This document shows positions 54,224 to 64,000 of a stretch of DNA of 64,000 nt, one piece after another; position 1 is the first letter of the stretch, and each line of letters opens with the position of its first letter. Source of the stretch: Nocardioides piscis (GTDB lineage Bacteria > Actinomycetota > Actinomycetes > Propionibacteriales > Nocardioidaceae); NCBI RefSeq assembly GCF_011300215.1, contig NZ_CP049866.1, forward strand, positions 1,116,001-1,180,000, read 5' to 3'. The notes beneath the pieces were generated by a model, which was given only the letters and a program-made list of their open reading frames with translations, had not been told where the DNA came from and made no database searches. Position numbers and translations under genes: made by a program.

Positions 54224-55006
54224 ATGTCGACCACCTACGAAACCCTCCTGCTCGACGTCGCCGACGGCGTCGCCCTCGTCACCGTCAACCGCCCCGAGGT
54301 CCGCAACGCCGTCAGTCGCCAGGTGCTCGCCGACCTGCGTAGCGTCCTGGCCGGCCTGCGTGAGGACGATGCCGCGGGCGTCGTGGTCTTCACCGGTGCC
54401 GGTGACAAGGCGTTCATCGCGGGCGCCGACATCAGCCAGCTGCAGCACTACACGCTGCACACCGCGCTGGCCTCGGAGATGCAGCGCGTCTATGACGAGA
54501 TCGAGGCCTTCGAGAAGCCGACCATCGCCGCCGTCAACGGCTATGCGCTGGGCGGCGGGTGTGAGCTCGCGATGTCGTGCGACATCCGCATCGCTGCCGA
54601 CTCGGCCCGGTTCGGCGTGCCGGAGACCACCTTGTCGGTCCTCCCCGGCGCCGGCGGCACCCAACGACTGGCCAGGCTGGTCGGCACCGGCCGTGCCATC
54701 GAGATGATCCTGACCGGCCGGATGGTGCGCGCCGACGAAGCCCTGGCGCACGGCCTGGTCACGTCGGTGGTGCCTGCGGCCGACCTGCTGGACACCGCCC
54801 GCGACGTCGCCCGCCAGATCCTGTCCAAGGGCCCGCTCGCGGTCCGGCTCGCCAAGCTCGTGGTCCGCGCCGGGATGGACACCGACCAGCGCACCGGCCT
54901 CGTGATCGAGCGTCTCGCGCAGGCGCTGCTCTACACCAGCGACGACAAGCAGGAGGGCGCCGAGGCGTTCCTCGCCAAGCGGCCGCCCGTCTTCCAGGGG
55001 CGCTGA
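54224..55006 (+). CDS. Enoyl-CoA hydratase (BadK-like)
   Basis: The 260-residue crotonase has both catalytic glutamates: [15 protein letters not shown] and [20 protein letters not shown]. It could hydrate cyclohex-1-enecarboxyl-CoA (the BadK role) and also 2,3-didehydropimeloyl-CoA, since no other hydratase of this kind is in the operon. GTG 54215, overlapping the thiolase stop, is an alternative start giving three more residues. Its stop shares one base with the next start (TGATG). Confidence 0.82.
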   Translation: MSTTYETLLLDVADGVALVTVNRPEVRNAVSRQVLADLRSVLAGLREDDAAGVVVFTGAGDKAFIAGADISQLQHYTLHTALASEMQRVYDEIEAFEKPTIAAVNGYALGGGCELAMSCDIRIAADSARFGVPETTLSVLPGAGGTQRLARLVGTGRAIEMILTGRMVRADEALAHGLVTSVVPAADLLDTARDVARQILSKGPLAVRLAKLVVRAGMDTDQRTGLVIERLAQALLYTSDDKQEGAEAFLAKRPPVFQGR

Positions 55007-55908
55007 TGAGCGAGACGACTGATCTCTCCGCCGGGCTCACCGTCCTCGTCGTCGGCGCGGGCGCGATGGGGTCACAGATCGCCCTCGTCGCGGCCCTCGC
55101 CGGTCACGACGTCCGGCTCGCCGACCTCGACGCCGAGGCGCTCGGGCGCGCCGATCAGCAGCTGCGCAAGCGGATGGAACAGCAGGTCGCCAAGGGCCGG
55201 CGGACTGCCGACGACGTCAGCGCTGCCTTCGCCCGGCTGACGCTGCAGACCGACCTGGCCGCCGGTGCTGATGGCGTCGACCTCGTCATCGAGGCAGTGG
55301 TCGAGGACCTCGAGGTCAAGCGCCAGCTCTTCGCCACGCTCGGCGAGGTGTGCCGGCCGGACACCATCTTGGCCTCCAACACGTCGAGCTTCGTCCCCTC
55401 GCGACTGGCCGACGCAGCGCCATACCCCCAGCGCTTCGTCAACCTGCACTTCTTCAACCCGGCCCTGGTGATGAAGTGCGTCGAGGTGGTGCGTGGCCCG
55501 GAGACCTCCGACGACGTCGCAGCTCGCTCGGTGGCGTTCGTCGAGAGCCTGGGCAAGCAGCCGGTGGTGCTCGAGAAGGAGATCAACGGCTTCATCGCCA
55601 ACCGGATCCTCAACGCGGTGCGCGACGAGGCGATCCACCTCCTCGAAGCGGGTGTCGCCTCGGTCGAGTCGATCGACCTCGCCTGTCGCACGGCACTGGG
55701 ATATCCCATGGGTCCGTTCGAGCTGATGGACCTGACCGGCATCGACATCGGCTATCGGACGAAGATGGCTCGTCACGCCGAGACCCAAGACCCGGCCGAC
55801 CTGCCCAGCCGGACCGTGACCGAGCTTGTCGCGGCCGGCCACCTCGGGCGAAAGAGCGGCCGCGGCTTCTACACCTACGACCCCTCGACCCAGACCCCAG
55901 GAGCCTGA
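55006..55908 (+). CDS. 3-hydroxyacyl-CoA dehydrogenase
   Basis: The 300-residue enzyme has [24 protein letters not shown] (NAD loop), [28 protein letters not shown], the catalytic region [19 protein letters not shown] (His/Glu), [17 protein letters not shown] and GRGFYTYDP. It fits the 3-hydroxypimeloyl-CoA step. It is coupled to the hydratase by one shared base and to the following dehydrogenase by a 2-base gap. Confidence 0.85.
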   Translation: MSETTDLSAGLTVLVVGAGAMGSQIALVAALAGHDVRLADLDAEALGRADQQLRKRMEQQVAKGRRTADDVSAAFARLTLQTDLAAGADGVDLVIEAVVEDLEVKRQLFATLGEVCRPDTILASNTSSFVPSRLADAAPYPQRFVNLHFFNPALVMKCVEVVRGPETSDDVAARSVAFVESLGKQPVVLEKEINGFIANRILNAVRDEAIHLLEAGVASVESIDLACRTALGYPMGPFELMDLTGIDIGYRTKMARHAETQDPADLPSRTVTELVAAGHLGRKSGRGFYTYDPSTQTPGA

Positions 55909-55910
55909 CC

Positions 55911-57062
55911 ATGGACCTGTCACTCACCGACGAGCAGCGCAGCTTCCAGCAGCTGGCTCGTGACTTCCTCGACAAGGAGGTCGTGCCCTACCGCGCCCAG
56001 TGGGACCGCGACGAGTCGGTCGACACCAAGATCATCCCGATGCTGGGCGAGATCGGCTTCTTCGGCCTCACCATCCCCGAGGAGTACGGCGGTCTGGGCG
56101 GCGACTACATCACCTACTGCATCGGCATGGAGGAGCTCGGCCGAGCCGACTCGTCGGTGCGCGGCATCGTGTCGGTCTCCATGGGGCTGGTCGGAAAGGT
56201 GATCCTGTCCCACGGCACCGAGGAGCAGAAGACCGAATGGCTGCCCGGCATCGCCGACGGCACCAAGCTCGCCTGCTTCGGCCTCACCGAGCCCGACAAC
56301 GGCTCCGACCCGGGCAACCTCAAGACCCGCGCGACCCGCGAGGGCGACGACTACGTCATCAACGGGTCCAAGATCTTCATCACCAACGGCACCTGGGCCG
56401 ACGTCTGCCTGGTGTTCGCCCGCACCGGGGGCCCGGGCCCCAAGGGCATCTCCGCCTTCCTGGTGCCGACCGACACCCCCGGCTTCGGCCGGACCGAGAT
56501 CCACGGCAAGCTCGGGCTGCGTGGTCAGGCCACCGCCGAGCTGTCGTTCGACAACGTGCGGGTGCCTGCCTCGACCCGGCTCGGCGAGGAGGGGCAGGGC
56601 TTCTCGATCGCCATGCACTCCCTGGACAAGGGCCGGGTCTCGGTCGCAGCGGGCTGCACGGGCATCGTCCAGGGCTGCCTGGAGGCTGTCGTGTCCTACT
56701 CGCAGGAGCGCAAGCAGTTCGGCCGCCCGCTGGCGTCCTTCCAGATGATCCAGGACATGATCGCCCAGATCTCGGTCGACGCCGACGCCTCGCGGCTGTT
56801 GACCTGGCGAGCCGCCGACCTGATCGAGCGCGGCGAACCGTTCGGCGTCGAGGCCTCCAAGGCGAAGTACTTCGCGTCCGAGGCCGCGGTGAAGGCCGCC
56901 AACCTCGCGATCTCCGCCTTCGGCGGCTATGGGTACGTCGATGAGTACCCAGTCCAGAAGTACATGCGAGACGCTCGTGTGATGACCCTCTACGAGGGCA
57001 CCTCCCAGATCCAGAAGCTGCTCATCGGGCGCGCCGAGACCGGCATCAGCGCCTTCCTCTGA
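55911..57062 (+). CDS. Acyl-CoA dehydrogenase, candidate pimeloyl-CoA dehydrogenase
   Basis: The 383-residue flavoenzyme has a standard ACAD body: CFGLTEPDNGSDPGN, FITNGTWADVCLVFARTGG, LGLRGQATAELSFDNVRVP, RKQFGRPLASFQMIQDMIA, and the catalytic Glu in MTLYEGTSQIQKLLIG. Unlike AliB in the same operon it keeps Glu. It most likely dehydrogenates the open-chain pimeloyl-CoA, which is inferred from operon logic. It starts 2 bases after the upstream stop, with CAGGAGCC as Shine-Dalgarno. Confidence 0.82.
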   Translation: MDLSLTDEQRSFQQLARDFLDKEVVPYRAQWDRDESVDTKIIPMLGEIGFFGLTIPEEYGGLGGDYITYCIGMEELGRADSSVRGIVSVSMGLVGKVILSHGTEEQKTEWLPGIADGTKLACFGLTEPDNGSDPGNLKTRATREGDDYVINGSKIFITNGTWADVCLVFARTGGPGPKGISAFLVPTDTPGFGRTEIHGKLGLRGQATAELSFDNVRVPASTRLGEEGQGFSIAMHSLDKGRVSVAAGCTGIVQGCLEAVVSYSQERKQFGRPLASFQMIQDMIAQISVDADASRLLTWRAADLIERGEPFGVEASKAKYFASEAAVKAANLAISAFGGYGYVDEYPVQKYMRDARVMTLYEGTSQIQKLLIGRAETGISAFL

Positions 57063-57073
57063 AAGGACACCTC

Positions 57074-58249
57074 ATGGCCACCACCCCGCAGTCCCCGTTG
57101 GGCTTCTTCAACACCGACTCGCTCCTCGGCGAGGACGACATCGCGATGCGCGACACCGTGCGCAAATATGTGGAGAGCAAGATCAAGCCGCAGCTGGCCG
57201 GTTGGTATGAGTCGGCCTCGATCCCGGCCCGCGAGCTCGCCAAGGAGCTCGGCGACCTCGGCGTGCTGGGGATGCACCTCGAGGGCTACGGCTGTGCCGG
57301 GACCAGCGCGACGGCGTACGGCCTGGCCTGCATGGAGCTGGAGGCGGGCGACTCCGGCCTGCGCTCGCTGGTGTCGGTCCAGGGCTCGCTGGCGATGTTC
57401 GCGATCTGGAAGCACGGCAGCGAGGAGCAGAAGAACGAGTGGCTGCCCCGGATGGCCGCGGGTGACGCGATCGGCTGCTTCGGACTGACCGAGCCCGACT
57501 TCGGCTCCAACCCCGCCGGCATGCGCACCCGCGCCAAGCGCGACGGCACGGACTGGGTGCTGTCGGGCAACAAGATGTGGATCACCAACGGCTCGGTCGC
57601 CGACGTCGCCGTCGTCTGGGCGCAGACCGACGAGGGCATCCGCGGCTTCGTGGTGCCCACCGACACACCCGGCTTCTCCGCACCCGAGATCAAGCAGAAG
57701 ATGTCGCTGCGGGCATCGGTGACCTCCGAGCTCGTGCTCGACAACGTCCGTCTCCCCGACTCTGCGGTGCTGCCCGGCGTCACCGGGCTCTCCGGCCCGC
57801 TGTCGTGCCTCAACGAGGCTCGTTTCGGCATCGTCTTCGGCGCGCTCGGTGCGGCGCGCGACTGCCTGGAGACCGCGATCGCGTATGCAGGAGACCGCGA
57901 GATCTTCGACAAGCCGCTGTCAGGGTTCCAGCTCACCCAGGCCAAGATCGCCGACATGTCGCTCGAGCTCGGCAAGGGCATGCTGCTCGCGCTGCACCTC
58001 GGCCGGCTCAAGGACGCCGGGACCCTCGACCACCGCCAGGTCAGTCTCGGCAAGCTCAACAACACCCGCGAGGCGATCGCGATCGCCCGCGAGTGCCGCA
58101 CCATCCTCGGCGCCGCCGGGATCACCTTGGAGTTCCCGATCATGCGCCACGCCAACAACCTCGAGTCGGTGCTGACCTACGAGGGCACCTCCGAGGTGCA
58201 CCAGCTCGTCATCGGCCAGGCGCTCACCGGCCAGGCGGCCTATCGCTGA
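57074..58249 (+). CDS. gcdH: Glutaryl-CoA dehydrogenase
   Basis: The 391-residue enzyme converts glutaryl-CoA to crotonyl-CoA and CO2. GCDH-specific features are the Arg in SGLRSLVSVQGSLAMFAIW, CFGLTEPDFGSNPAGMRTRAKRDG, and NLESVLTYEGTSEVHQLVIGQALTG with the catalytic Glu. The N-terminus GFFNTDSLLGEDDIAMRDTVRKYV also fits. It is the last gene of the operon and finishes the route to crotonyl-CoA. AAAGGACAC precedes the start. Confidence 0.9.
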   Translation: MATTPQSPLGFFNTDSLLGEDDIAMRDTVRKYVESKIKPQLAGWYESASIPARELAKELGDLGVLGMHLEGYGCAGTSATAYGLACMELEAGDSGLRSLVSVQGSLAMFAIWKHGSEEQKNEWLPRMAAGDAIGCFGLTEPDFGSNPAGMRTRAKRDGTDWVLSGNKMWITNGSVADVAVVWAQTDEGIRGFVVPTDTPGFSAPEIKQKMSLRASVTSELVLDNVRLPDSAVLPGVTGLSGPLSCLNEARFGIVFGALGAARDCLETAIAYAGDREIFDKPLSGFQLTQAKIADMSLELGKGMLLALHLGRLKDAGTLDHRQVSLGKLNNTREAIAIARECRTILGAAGITLEFPIMRHANNLESVLTYEGTSEVHQLVIGQALTGQAAYR

Positions 58250-58274
58250 TCCGGCCCGACCGTCGCGCCCGCGC

Positions 58275-59573
58275 TCACGCAGCGCGGTCGCGGCGCTCGT
58301 CGAGCCGCGCCATCACCGGCGTCGCGGTCACCCCGTGCAGGAACACCGACATCACGATCGTCAGCGACACGGTCGCCCACAACCAGTCCTCGTTGGGCAG
58401 CTCGTGGTGGGTGGCGGCATAGCCGAGATAGAACAGCGAGCCGACGCCACGCACGCCGAAGAAGGCCACGACCCGTCGTTCGTCGGAGTGGAGGCCGCCC
58501 GCGACGTCGTGCTTGCGGGCGCGTATGGCGAGCGCCACCCACGCGGCCAGCGGCCGGACGACGAGGAGCAGCGCCAGGGCCACCACGACGCCGCGCCAGT
58601 CCATCGCCTTGAAGAGCCCGTTGGTCATCGCGATGCCGAGCGCCAGCAGCACGGCCAGCGTCATCAGCCGCTCGAGCCGCTCGACCAGGGCGTGCATGTC
58701 GGCCTGGTAGCCGTGGCCGCGTTCGGCGTTGCGCAGCGCCATGGCACAGGCGAAGACCGCGAGGAAGCCGTAGCCCTGGGCGAGCTCGGCGAGGCCATAG
58801 GCCATCAGCAGTGCCGCCAACGCCAGCAGCGGCTCGCCCTGCTCGGCCAACCGCAGGGCAGCGGTGCGTGAGTGGAAGGCGAGCCGGCCCAGGCCCCAGC
58901 CCACGAGCAGGCCGACGGCGACACCGACGACGATCTTGAAAACGACATAGAACCCCGCCCACTCGGCCAGCTCGGCGGCGCCGAAGCCGCCCGCGAGCAG
59001 CAGCAGGGACAGGTGGACGAACGGGAAGGCCAGGCCGTCGTTGAGACCGGCCTCGGCCGTCAGTGCGAAGCGGATGTCGTCGTCCTCGTCGGGGTCGCGC
59101 TCACCTTCCTCGGTGACCGGCTTGCCCACCTGGACGTCGGAGGCGAGCACCGGGTCGGTCGGCGCGAGCACCGCCCCGAGGAGCAGGGCGACGGCGGGCG
59201 CCAGGCCGGCGACCCACCAGCCGAGCAGGGCAACGCCGAGCACGGTCAGCGGCATCGCGACGGCCAGCAGTCGCCATACGGGCGACCACGTCCGCAGGGA
59301 CGCGAGCGACCGGAGCCGCAGTCGCCGGTCGAGCGCCAGGCCGACCCCCATCAGCGAGACCAGGACGGTGAACTCGGTGACATGGGTGATGGCCGAGCGG
59401 TTTGCCTCGGGGTCGAGGCTGACGCTGTCGGGCAGGGGGAGCAGCCCGATCAGCATCCCCATCGCGACCAGCACCATCGGCGGGGACAGGGCGATGCGGT
59501 GGGTCAGTCCCGGCAGCAGCGTGGCCACCAGGAGGGAGACGCCGAGGAGGGCATAGATCGCGAAGGGGGTCAT
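58275..59573 (-). CDS. CPA1-type Na+/H+ (cation:proton) antiporter
   Basis: The 432-residue membrane protein has about 12 hydrophobic helices. The functional motifs are APTDPVLASDVQVG and AEAGLNDGLAFPFVHL with the ND pair essential for transport in CPA1 antiporters. The last 20 residues are charged. It is translationally coupled to the upstream MerR gene (ATGA). It may export Na+ or K+ against protons when the pathway or pH demands it, which is inferred from family. Confidence 0.88.
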   Translation of the reverse strand: MTPFAIYALLGVSLLVATLLPGLTHRIALSPPMVLVAMGMLIGLLPLPDSVSLDPEANRSAITHVTEFTVLVSLMGVGLALDRRLRLRSLASLRTWSPVWRLLAVAMPLTVLGVALLGWWVAGLAPAVALLLGAVLAPTDPVLASDVQVGKPVTEEGERDPDEDDDIRFALTAEAGLNDGLAFPFVHLSLLLLAGGFGAAELAEWAGFYVVFKIVVGVAVGLLVGWGLGRLAFHSRTAALRLAEQGEPLLALAALLMAYGLAELAQGYGFLAVFACAMALRNAERGHGYQADMHALVERLERLMTLAVLLALGIAMTNGLFKAMDWRGVVVALALLLVVRPLAAWVALAIRARKHDVAGGLHSDERRVVAFFGVRGVGSLFYLGYAATHHELPNEDWLWATVSLTIVMSVFLHGVTATPVMARLDERRDRAA

Positions 59574-60181
59574 CGATCCCTGTTCTGGTGGGACTGCGCG
59601 CTCTCGTCCATGGCCTGTTCATAGGCCGTGACCAGGCCCGCGATCGTCAGCGGCTTGAGCCGGTGCACCAGCTCACGAAGATTCTCCACGTCGCCGCCGG
59701 CATCGCGCACAGCGGGCCAGACGTGGGTGCGGACGATCTCGGACAGCTCGTCGGCGACCTGCTGTCCGTGGCGGGCATAGACCTCGGCCACGGCCTGCGC
59801 CGCCGAGGTCGGGACACCCAGGCCGACCAGCCCGTCGTGCACGTCGACGTCCCGCTCACCGGTGACCGGAGCCAGCAGCGACAGGTGCAGCGCGATGTCG
59901 GAGGGCGTGGCGTCGTCGGGGATGCGATCGACGTACCCCTTGATCGCGGACAGCGTGAACCCGTGCTCCTGGAGCTCGCGCACCAGCTCGAGGCGGGCGA
60001 CGTGGTCGGCTGAGTAGAAGCCCGACCTGCCCTGCCGCAGGGGTGGCGGGATGAGGCACTTGGAGGTGTAGAAGCGGATGTTGCGCACGCTCATCCCGAC
60101 CCGCTCGGTCAGCTCCTCGAGGCTGAGCAGCACCTGCGGGCCCGCGTCCTGCTCGCGCGCGACGGGCGTGGTGGGTGTCAT
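59570..60181 (-). CDS. MerR-family regulator
   Basis: The 203-residue protein has a MerR wing-helix domain: LLSLEELTERVGMSVRNIRFYTSKCLIPPPLRQGRSGFYSADHVARLELVRELQEHGFTLSAIKGYV. The C-terminal domain lacks the Cys of metal sensors. ATG 60181 follows GAGGAGG by 9 bases; an upstream in-frame extension overlaps the divergent promoter and is not used. It is divergent from fadA, whose promoter has the 19-bp spacer typical for MerR control. Confidence 0.88.
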   Translation of the reverse strand: MTPTTPVAREQDAGPQVLLSLEELTERVGMSVRNIRFYTSKCLIPPPLRQGRSGFYSADHVARLELVRELQEHGFTLSAIKGYVDRIPDDATPSDIALHLSLLAPVTGERDVDVHDGLVGLGVPTSAAQAVAEVYARHGQQVADELSEIVRTHVWPAVRDAGGDVENLRELVHRLKPLTIAGLVTAYEQAMDESAQSHQNRDR

Positions 60182-60239
60182 GCGGCGTGCCTCCTCGGGA
60201 CTCCAGGGTCGGGGGCGTGCGTGACTCCGGCCACACACG

Positions 60240-60270
60240 TTGACGATTCTGACAGTAATGGTGTCACAAT
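60240..60270 (+). promoter_or_regulatory. MerR-type promoter of fadA-fadJ with 19-bp spacer
   Basis: TTGACG (60240-60245) and CACAAT (60265-60270) are separated by 19 bases, 2 more than usual. The spacer holds the interrupted palindrome TGACA-n7-TGTCA (60250-60266). MerR activators realign over-long spacers of this kind. The ATG of fadA begins 6 bases after the -10, so the transcript is probably leaderless. Confidence 0.75.
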
Positions 60271-60276
60271 CCCTGC

Positions 60277-61488
<1,212 letters not shown>

Positions 61489-61515
61489 TCGCTCCGCCCG
61501 CTGATCGCTGCCCAG

Positions 61516-61566
61516 CTGGCGGCGTACGACAACCAATTCGGCCTGGCGCGTGTCGTTTGCCGCCAG
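61516..61566 (+). promoter_or_regulatory. Long stem-loop between fadA and fadJ
   Basis: CTGGCGGCGTACGACA (61516-61531) pairs with TGTCGTTTGCCGCCAG (61551-61566), with a 19-base loop and two mismatches. It lies 29 bases ahead of the fadJ ATG and could be an attenuator, processing site or stabilising element; position excludes a simple terminator for the operon unless there is a second promoter. Confidence 0.5.
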
Positions 61567-61594
61567 TTCCGGCCAGGACTTCCAGGAGCACCCC

Positions 61595-63796
61595 ATGACT
61601 GACACCCAGACCCAGACCGCGGTCCGCTACGACCGCGACGCCGACGGCATCGTCACCCTCACCCTCGACGACCCGACGGCCAGCGCCAACACCATGACCG
61701 AGCTCTACAAGGAGTCGATGGAGAACGCCGTCGACCGGTTGTATGCCGAGGTCGAGGACGTGACCGGCGTGGTGATCGCCAGCGCCAAGAAGACCTTCTT
61801 CGCCGGCGGCAACCTCAAGAACATGATCCAGGCGACGAAGGCCGACGCGGAGCGCATCTTCGAGATGGCCGAGTCGGTCAAGGCGGGCCTGCGACGCCTC
61901 GAGCTCTTCCCGCGTCCCGTCGTGGCCGCGATCAACGGCGCCGCGCTCGGCGGCGGCTTCGAGATCGCGCTGGCCGCCAACCGACGCATCGCCGTCGACG
62001 ACCGCTCGATCAAGCTCGGCCTGCCCGAGGCGACCCTCGGACTCCTCCCGGGCGGCGGCGGGGTGACCCGCGTCGTGCGGATGCTCGGCCTGCAGCCCGC
62101 GCTGATGGACGTGCTGATGTCGGGCACCCAGTTCGACCCGCAGAAGGCGCTCGCCAAGGGCCTCATCGACGAGGTCGTCGCCACGCAGGAGGACCTGGTC
62201 CCGGCCGCCAAGGCCTGGATCATGAGCGTCAAGGACGACCCCGAGGCCGCGCAGAACCCGTGGGACCGCAAGGGCTACAAGATGCCCGGCGGCACGCCGC
62301 GCTCGCCCGGCCTGGCCGCGTTCCTGCCCGCCTTCCCGGCGCTGCTGCGCAAGCAGACCAAGGGCGCGGTCTATCCCGCCCCCCGCGCGATCCTCAGCGC
62401 GGCGGTCGAGGGTGCCAGCACCGACTTCGACACTGCCTCGCGGATCGAGTCGCGCTATCTCACCAACCTGATCGTCAACCAGCAGTCGAAGGACATGATC
62501 CAGGCGTTCTTCTTCGACCTGCAGGCGATCAACTCCGGCTCGCTGCGCCCCGACGGCGTGGAGAAGTTCACGGCCACCAAGGTCGGCGTCCTCGGCGCCG
62601 GGATGATGGGTGCGGGCATCGCCTACTCGTGCGCCCGCGCCGGCATGCAGGTCGTGCTCAAGGACGTGACGCAGGAGTCGGCCGACAAGGGGCGCGACTA
62701 CACCGCCAAGCTCAACGCCAAGGGCATCGAGCGCGGCAAGCTCACACAGGAGAAGGCCGACGAGCTGATCGGTCGCATCACCGCGACCGCATCGCCGGAG
62801 GACCTCGCTGGCTGCGACCTCGTGATCGAGGCCGTCTTCGAGGACCCCGCCCTCAAGGCCAAGGTGTTCGCGGAGATCGCACCGTTCGTCAACCCCGACG
62901 CGCTGCTCTGCTCCAACACCTCGACGCTGCCGATCACCGAGCTCGCCGAAGGTGTCGACCGCCCGGCCGACTTCATCGGGCTCCACTTCTTCAGCCCCGT
63001 GGACAAGATGCCGCTGGTCGAGATCATCCGCGGCAAGGAGACCTCCGACGAGGCGCTGGCCAAGGCCTATGACGTCGTCCAGCAGATCAAGAAGACCCCG
63101 ATCGTGGTCAACGACAGCCGTGGCTTCTACACCTCGCGCGTCATCGGCACGATGGTCAACGAGGGCCTGGCGATGCTGGCCGAGGGCGTCCACCCGGTCT
63201 CTCTCGAGCGGGCCGCGACCCAGGCGGGCTATCCGGTCGGCACGCTGCAGCTCTCCGACGAGCTCAACATGGAGCTGATGGCCAAGATCCGAAAGGCCAC
63301 CATCGACGCGGCCGAGCGCGACGGCAAGGACGCCCCCGTCCACCCCGCCGACGACGTCGTCACCACGATGATCGAGGCGGGTCGGCCCTCGCGGCTCAAG
63401 GGTGCCGGCTTCTACGAATACGACGAGAACGGCCGTCGCACCCGCATCTGGCCCGGTCTCGGCGAGCTCTTCCCGGTCGCCGAGCAGCAGATCCCGTTCC
63501 AGGACATGCAGGAGCGCCTGCTCTTCATCGAGGCGATCGAGACCGCGAAGTGCTTCGAGGAGGGCGTGATCACCTCGGCGGCTGCGGCCAACATCGGCTC
63601 GATCATGGGCATCGGCTTCCCTGCGCGGACCGGCGGTGCGGCGCAGTTCATGCTCGGCTACGAGCGCGACGGGCAGGTCGGCCTGTCGGCGTTCATCGCT
63701 CGCGCCGACGAGCTCGCAGCGGCGTACGGCGAGAAGTTCGCTCCCAGCGCCTATCTGCGCGACCTCGCGGCGAAGGGCGAGTCCTTCCCCGCCTGA
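61595..63796 (+). CDS. fadJ: Beta-oxidation multienzyme (enoyl-CoA hydratase/3-hydroxyacyl-CoA dehydrogenase)
   Basis: The 733-residue protein has an N-terminal crotonase domain (IASAKKTFFAGGNLKNM, AAINGAALGGGFEIALAANR, GLPEATLGLLPGGGGVTRVVRM) and, from about residue 325, a 3-hydroxyacyl-CoA dehydrogenase (VGVLGAGMMGAGIAYSCARAG, IEAVFEDPALKAKVFAEIAP, SNTSTLPITELAEGV, GLHFFSPVDKMPLVEII) with the two helical C-terminal domains. It is the alpha subunit partner of FadA. AGGAG sits 7 bases upstream of ATG 61595. Confidence 0.92.
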   Translation: MTDTQTQTAVRYDRDADGIVTLTLDDPTASANTMTELYKESMENAVDRLYAEVEDVTGVVIASAKKTFFAGGNLKNMIQATKADAERIFEMAESVKAGLRRLELFPRPVVAAINGAALGGGFEIALAANRRIAVDDRSIKLGLPEATLGLLPGGGGVTRVVRMLGLQPALMDVLMSGTQFDPQKALAKGLIDEVVATQEDLVPAAKAWIMSVKDDPEAAQNPWDRKGYKMPGGTPRSPGLAAFLPAFPALLRKQTKGAVYPAPRAILSAAVEGASTDFDTASRIESRYLTNLIVNQQSKDMIQAFFFDLQAINSGSLRPDGVEKFTATKVGVLGAGMMGAGIAYSCARAGMQVVLKDVTQESADKGRDYTAKLNAKGIERGKLTQEKADELIGRITATASPEDLAGCDLVIEAVFEDPALKAKVFAEIAPFVNPDALLCSNTSTLPITELAEGVDRPADFIGLHFFSPVDKMPLVEIIRGKETSDEALAKAYDVVQQIKKTPIVVNDSRGFYTSRVIGTMVNEGLAMLAEGVHPVSLERAATQAGYPVGTLQLSDELNMELMAKIRKATIDAAERDGKDAPVHPADDVVTTMIEAGRPSRLKGAGFYEYDENGRRTRIWPGLGELFPVAEQQIPFQDMQERLLFIEAIETAKCFEEGVITSAAAANIGSIMGIGFPARTGGAAQFMLGYERDGQVGLSAFIARADELAAAYGEKFAPSAYLRDLAAKGESFPA

Positions 63797-63820
63797 GGTC
63801 TGCCACCACGCTCCTCACCT

Positions 63821-63890
63821 TGTAACGCGCTGTTCAGCGCACCACCGCGTCGTTGCGACGGCGCGGTAGTGCACCGGACAGCGCGTTACA
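63821..63890. terminator. Long imperfect hairpin downstream of fadJ
   Basis: The arms begin TGTAACGCGCTGT (63821) and end ACAGCGCGTTACA (63890), with 32 and 35 bases that pair almost throughout apart from a 3-base bulge, and a 3-base tip. It can act as a terminator for fadA-fadJ, and its length also suggests an intergenic repeat element. Confidence 0.6.
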
Positions 63891-63953
63891 TGTCCCCGGG
63901 GGACTCGGCCCGTTCTCATGTGCAGACGAGCCGACTCGGGGAGGATGGGGCGA

Positions 63954-64000
63954 GTGAGCCAGCCCGCCATCGCCGTCCGTGACCTCCATGTGCGCTTCGG
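63954..64000 (+). CDS. ABC-transporter ATP-binding protein, N-terminal fragment
   Basis: GTG at 63954 follows GGGAGGATGGGG and opens VSQPAIAVRDLHVRF, the usual first strand and aromatic ring (A-loop region) of ABC ATPases. The gene leaves the window after 15 complete codons, so its class cannot be decided. Confidence 0.5.
   Translation, partial: MSQPAIAVRDLHVRF

Noticed and set aside
63926..63940. GAGCCGACTCGG near the ABC transporter start as an extra copy of the 22-bp repeat core
   Set aside because: Only 8 of 10 core bases match and there is no 22-bp partner.

Overview
The window is very GC-rich, with GTG as well as ATG starts, short stop/start overlaps (ATGA, GTGA) inside operons, and several start codons placed 6-7 bases after a TAnnnT-like -10 element, which suggests leaderless mRNAs. 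Gene content (actinobacterial CE1758/CE1759 flavin pair, 13E12-type HNH protein, DUF6351 protein, a GlpD/TetR/AGPS-like/diacylglycerol-kinase block arranged as in mycobacteria, many beta-oxidation genes) points to a Nocardioides-like actinobacterium of the Propionibacteriales. That placement is inference. I see no rRNA, tRNA, CRISPR array, transposase or replication origin.

Layout. 0-3.9 kb: the end of an alpha/alpha-toroid protein, DinB, two small membrane proteins, a glycerophosphodiesterase and a TPR protein. 3.9-7.9 kb: a luciferase-like monooxygenase/FMN reductase pair, a condensation-like protein and a VOC protein. 7.9-13.2 kb (minus strand): HIT-like protein, zinc-ribbon SDR, secreted DUF6351 hydrolase and an orphan LuxR-type response regulator. 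13.3-16.2 kb: a DEAD-box helicase and YceI, convergent around an unusual 22-bp-phased inverted repeat array, then a 42-residue protein. 16.4-18.8 kb: TetR and an FAD monooxygenase. 18.6-23.3 kb: glpD, tetR, an AGPS-like oxidase and a lipid kinase. 23.3-25.4 kb: pirin and a GH1 protein. 25.4-31.9 kb: sulfotransferase, three glycosyltransferases and UDP-glucose dehydrogenase, probably for an extracellular glycan. 32-36.5 kb: an accessory stretch with an HNH/DUF222 protein, a hydrolase, a tiny HTH protein and a DUF4062 protein. 36.5-47.8 kb: FadH/PadR, Lrp/PLP lyase, an acyl-CoA racemase-amidotransferase-BVMO operon, a second helicase and a VOC/esterase operon.

47.8-58.3 kb is the metabolic centrepiece: a divergent TetR and a nine-gene operon encoding what looks like the whole route from cyclohexanecarboxylate through pimeloyl-CoA and glutaryl-CoA to crotonyl-CoA (BadI, AliB, BadH, AliA, thiolase, BadK-like hydratase, 3-hydroxyacyl-CoA dehydrogenase, acyl-CoA dehydrogenase, glutaryl-CoA dehydrogenase). 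Two perfect 16-bp palindromes lie in its promoter region. 58.3-63.8 kb: a MerR-antiporter operon divergent from fadA-fadJ, whose promoter has a 19-bp spacer. The first codons of an ABC-transporter ATPase end the window.

Six genes, all in the first 25.2 kb, each appear to lack exactly one base. In four of them the loss is in a run of four G. This looks more like consensus error than six independent pseudogenes. The observations I rate highest are the 22-bp repeat array at 15127-15392, a near-identical 27-bp operator shared by the monooxygenase pair and yceI, the cyclohexanecarboxylate operon with its operators, and the DUF4062/HTH accessory stretch.
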